From Deltaproteobacteria bacterium (lineage in GTDB: Bacteria > Desulfobacterota > Dissulfuribacteria > Dissulfuribacterales > UBA3076), in the NCBI GenBank assembly GCA_013138705.1, contig WTCF01000229.1, positions 1 through 6,666 of the forward strand: a stretch of 6,666 bases of DNA. Direction: 5' to 3'. The number at the start of each line of letters is the position of its first letter. Position 1 is the stretch's first letter. Position numbers and translations under genes: made by a program. This document shows, in pieces, positions 5,634-6,666 of the stretch. Under the pieces are notes generated by a model. The model had not been told where the DNA came from. It did not search any database and worked only from the letters and a program-made list of their open reading frames with translations.

Positions 5634-6178
5634 TGAAATTGGAGAAAACGGCCTACATTGGCCTGGGAGCCAATCTTGGGAATAGGATTGAAAACTGTAT
5701 TAAGGCCCTTGGTCTTTTGTCCACCCATCCCGAAATAGAGGTGTTACGCTACTCACAATGGTATGAGACCGAGCCTGTGGACATAAATACATCCCAATGG
5801 TTCATAAATGCCGTGGCAGAGATAATTACAGCCCTTGGCCCGGAGGACTTGCTTTCCAACCTGCTGGCAATTGAAAAGGCCATGGGTCGAGACCGCTTGG
5901 GAACAGAAGACAGGCCCATTGACCTGGATCTGCTCTTCATGGAAGGAGTGCACATCCAGACCTTCAATCACCAAATCACCAAATCACCAAATCACCAAAT
6001 CCACATCCCCCATCCCCGTCTTTCCACCAGGCGGTTCGTATTGGCCCCATGGGCTGAGCTTGCCCCGGATCTCTTGCTTGCACCATGGAGTAAAACCGTT
6101 TCGGAGCTCCTGGCCGAACTTCCTGAAGACAGCCCGGAAGTCCGAAAACTGAACCACAAAGAAACACAGGAGGGCTAG
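5633..6178 (+). CDS. folK: 2-amino-4-hydroxy-6-hydroxymethyldihydropteridine pyrophosphokinase
   Basis: FolK (HPPK) transfers pyrophosphate from ATP to 6-hydroxymethyl-dihydropterin, feeding dihydropteroate synthase in folate synthesis. Motifs are the N-terminal AYIGLGANLGNR (7-18), the pterin-side WYETEPVD (43-50), FINAVAEI (57-64), the magnesium-binding D97 and D99 in RPIDLDLLF, and HPR (127-129) in IPHPRLSTRRFVL. At 181 residues it is longer than the usual roughly 160. About ten extra residues lie in the loop between DLDLLF and IPHPR, where residues 112-123 read NHQITKSPNHQI, the direct translation of an 8-bp tandem repeat. The C-terminal tail after about residue 165 is also extra. The ATG overlaps the dapL stop (TAATG), with only a weak AGGGA upstream, so translation is probably coupled. 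Catalytic motifs on both sides of the insertion are intact, so the enzyme is probably functional. Confidence 0.93.
   Translation: MKLEKTAYIGLGANLGNRIENCIKALGLLSTHPEIEVLRYSQWYETEPVDINTSQWFINAVAEIITALGPEDLLSNLLAIEKAMGRDRLGTEDRPIDLDLLFMEGVHIQTFNHQITKSPNHQIHIPHPRLSTRRFVLAPWAELAPDLLLAPWSKTVSELLAELPEDSPEVRKLNHKETQEG
5966..6001. repeat. In-frame 8-bp tandem repeat inside folK
   Basis: Four exact copies of AATCACCA (5966-5997) are followed by a partial fifth (AATC, 5998-6001). Because 8 is not a multiple of 3, the peptide repeats every three units as NHQITKSP. Gain or loss of one unit would shift the folK frame; only changes of three units keep it. As I recall, this AATCACCAAATCACC type occurs as a dispersed, mostly intergenic repeat in Desulfobacterota assemblies. 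Confidence 0.9.
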
Positions 6179-6181
6179 CCA

Positions 6182-6451
6182 ATGGTGCGCTTTATTTTGT
6201 TCTTCGCCCTCTTCCTGGCACTCTGCTATGTCATAAAGGGCTTTTTGAAAGGCCTCAGATCGCGAAAGGTTTTAAAAACCGGTTCAAAACAGGCCGGTGA
6301 GCAGCCACCCATAACAGACGAACTGGTACGGGATCCGGTATGCGGCGTCTATTGCCCTAAAAGGGATGCTTTATCCCTTAATCGGCAAGGAAAGACCTAT
6401 TACTTCTGCAGCGACAAGTGCAGACAGGAGTTTCGGGATCAAAAAAAATAA
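6182..6451 (+). CDS. Small membrane-anchored YHS-domain protein (PP0621-like)
   Basis: This 89-residue protein has one N-terminal membrane helix (about 3-20), a basic linker (K19 to K36) that places the rest in the cytoplasm, and a C-terminal YHS-like domain. The domain shows DPVCGVYCPK and YYFCSDKC, giving four cysteines, C54, C58, C76 and C80, which could form a metal site. YHS domains occur in metal-handling proteins such as copper ATPases, but no substrate can be inferred here. AGGAGGG (6168-6174) within the end of folK lies 7 bases before the ATG, and the gap to the folK stop is 3 bases, so it is very likely the last gene of the dap transcript. Its link to lysine or folate synthesis is unknown. 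It ends 10 bases from the convergent peptidase gene with no terminator hairpin between them. Confidence 0.8.
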   Translation: MVRFILFFALFLALCYVIKGFLKGLRSRKVLKTGSKQAGEQPPITDELVRDPVCGVYCPKRDALSLNRQGKTYYFCSDKCRQEFRDQKK

Positions 6452-6461
6452 CAATACCAAC

Positions 6462-6666
6462 TTAGAGCTTATAGTCAGTCATCCCCCACTTCCCTATTAT
6501 CTCCAGTACCAACTCTGCGGTAGCTACCATGTCATCCAGGCTGATATGTTCTGAAGTGGTGTGGACATTCTGCATGCCGATTCCCATAATCACTGTAGCA
6601 AGGCCTTTGGCGTTGAAAATGTTGGCATCGCTTCCCCCTCCGGTCATATCCAGTCTGAGCTTTCTT
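6462..6666 (-). CDS. M20-family peptidase (PepT-like), C-terminal 67 residues only
   Basis: The reading frame enters from the right edge of the window and ends at TAA 6462-6464, so only the C-terminus is seen. The visible 67 residues include TGGGSDANIFNAKG (8-21), MGIGMQNVHTTSEHISL (27-42) and a final helix AELVLEIIGKW. In M20 zinc peptidases of the PepT/carboxypeptidase G2 group, the GGGSDANIF motif and the histidine before TTSEH (H35 here, a likely metal ligand) are characteristic. The ATG at 6645-6647 is internal, not the start. The substrate is probably a small peptide or N-acyl amino acid, but it cannot be fixed from this piece. It converges on the dap cluster and is probably a separate transcription unit. 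Confidence 0.85.
   Translation of the reverse strand, partial: RKLRLDMTGGGSDANIFNAKGLATVIMGIGMQNVHTTSEHISLDDMVATAELVLEIIGKWGMTDYKL

Noticed and set aside
5966..6001. CRISPR-like array
   Set aside because: The repeat is only 8 bp with no spacers. It is a simple tandem repeat within a coding gene.

Overview
The window looks like a chromosomal segment of a Desulfobacterota (former Deltaproteobacteria) genome of moderate GC. The main evidence is the compact order dapA-dapB-dapL-folK-YHS protein, with the one-step LL-diaminopimelate aminotransferase route to lysine and peptidoglycan precursors, and a PrsR-type response regulator of the kind associated with PEP-CTERM/exosortase and exopolysaccharide systems. 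The assignment rests on gene order and protein resemblance from memory. No search was run.

Layout. Positions 1-770 are AT-rich and poorly coding. They hold the possible tail of a gene entering from the left, a strong hairpin, and one small three-helix membrane protein of unknown function (287-664). On the minus strand, 771-2135 encodes a sigma-54-dependent response regulator (receiver, AAA+, Fis-type HTH) that ends right at a hairpin terminator. Its upstream side abuts an 81-bp palindromic dispersed repeat (2156-2236), which supplies a misleading ATG. After a leader region, the plus-strand cluster runs dapA (2445-3383), dapB (3540-4343), dapL (4470-5633), folK (5633-6178, one base overlapping dapL) and a small membrane-anchored YHS-domain protein (6182-6451). 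The last 205 bases hold the 3' end of a convergent M20-family peptidase whose 5' part lies beyond the window.

How the genes work together. DapA condenses pyruvate with aspartate semialdehyde, DapB reduces the product to tetrahydrodipicolinate, and DapL transaminates that directly to LL-diaminopimelate. FolK, translationally coupled behind dapL, makes the pterin pyrophosphate for folate synthesis. The YHS protein has no assigned role.

No obviously new multi-gene system is visible. The most unusual layer is repetitive DNA. Different short palindromic or tandem repeats sit at nearly every junction of the dap cluster, and one 8-bp tandem repeat lies in frame inside folK, lengthening a loop of an otherwise intact enzyme. 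Two gaps in the cluster (dapA-dapB and dapB-dapL) contain hairpins that could act as attenuators or RNA-processing sites.
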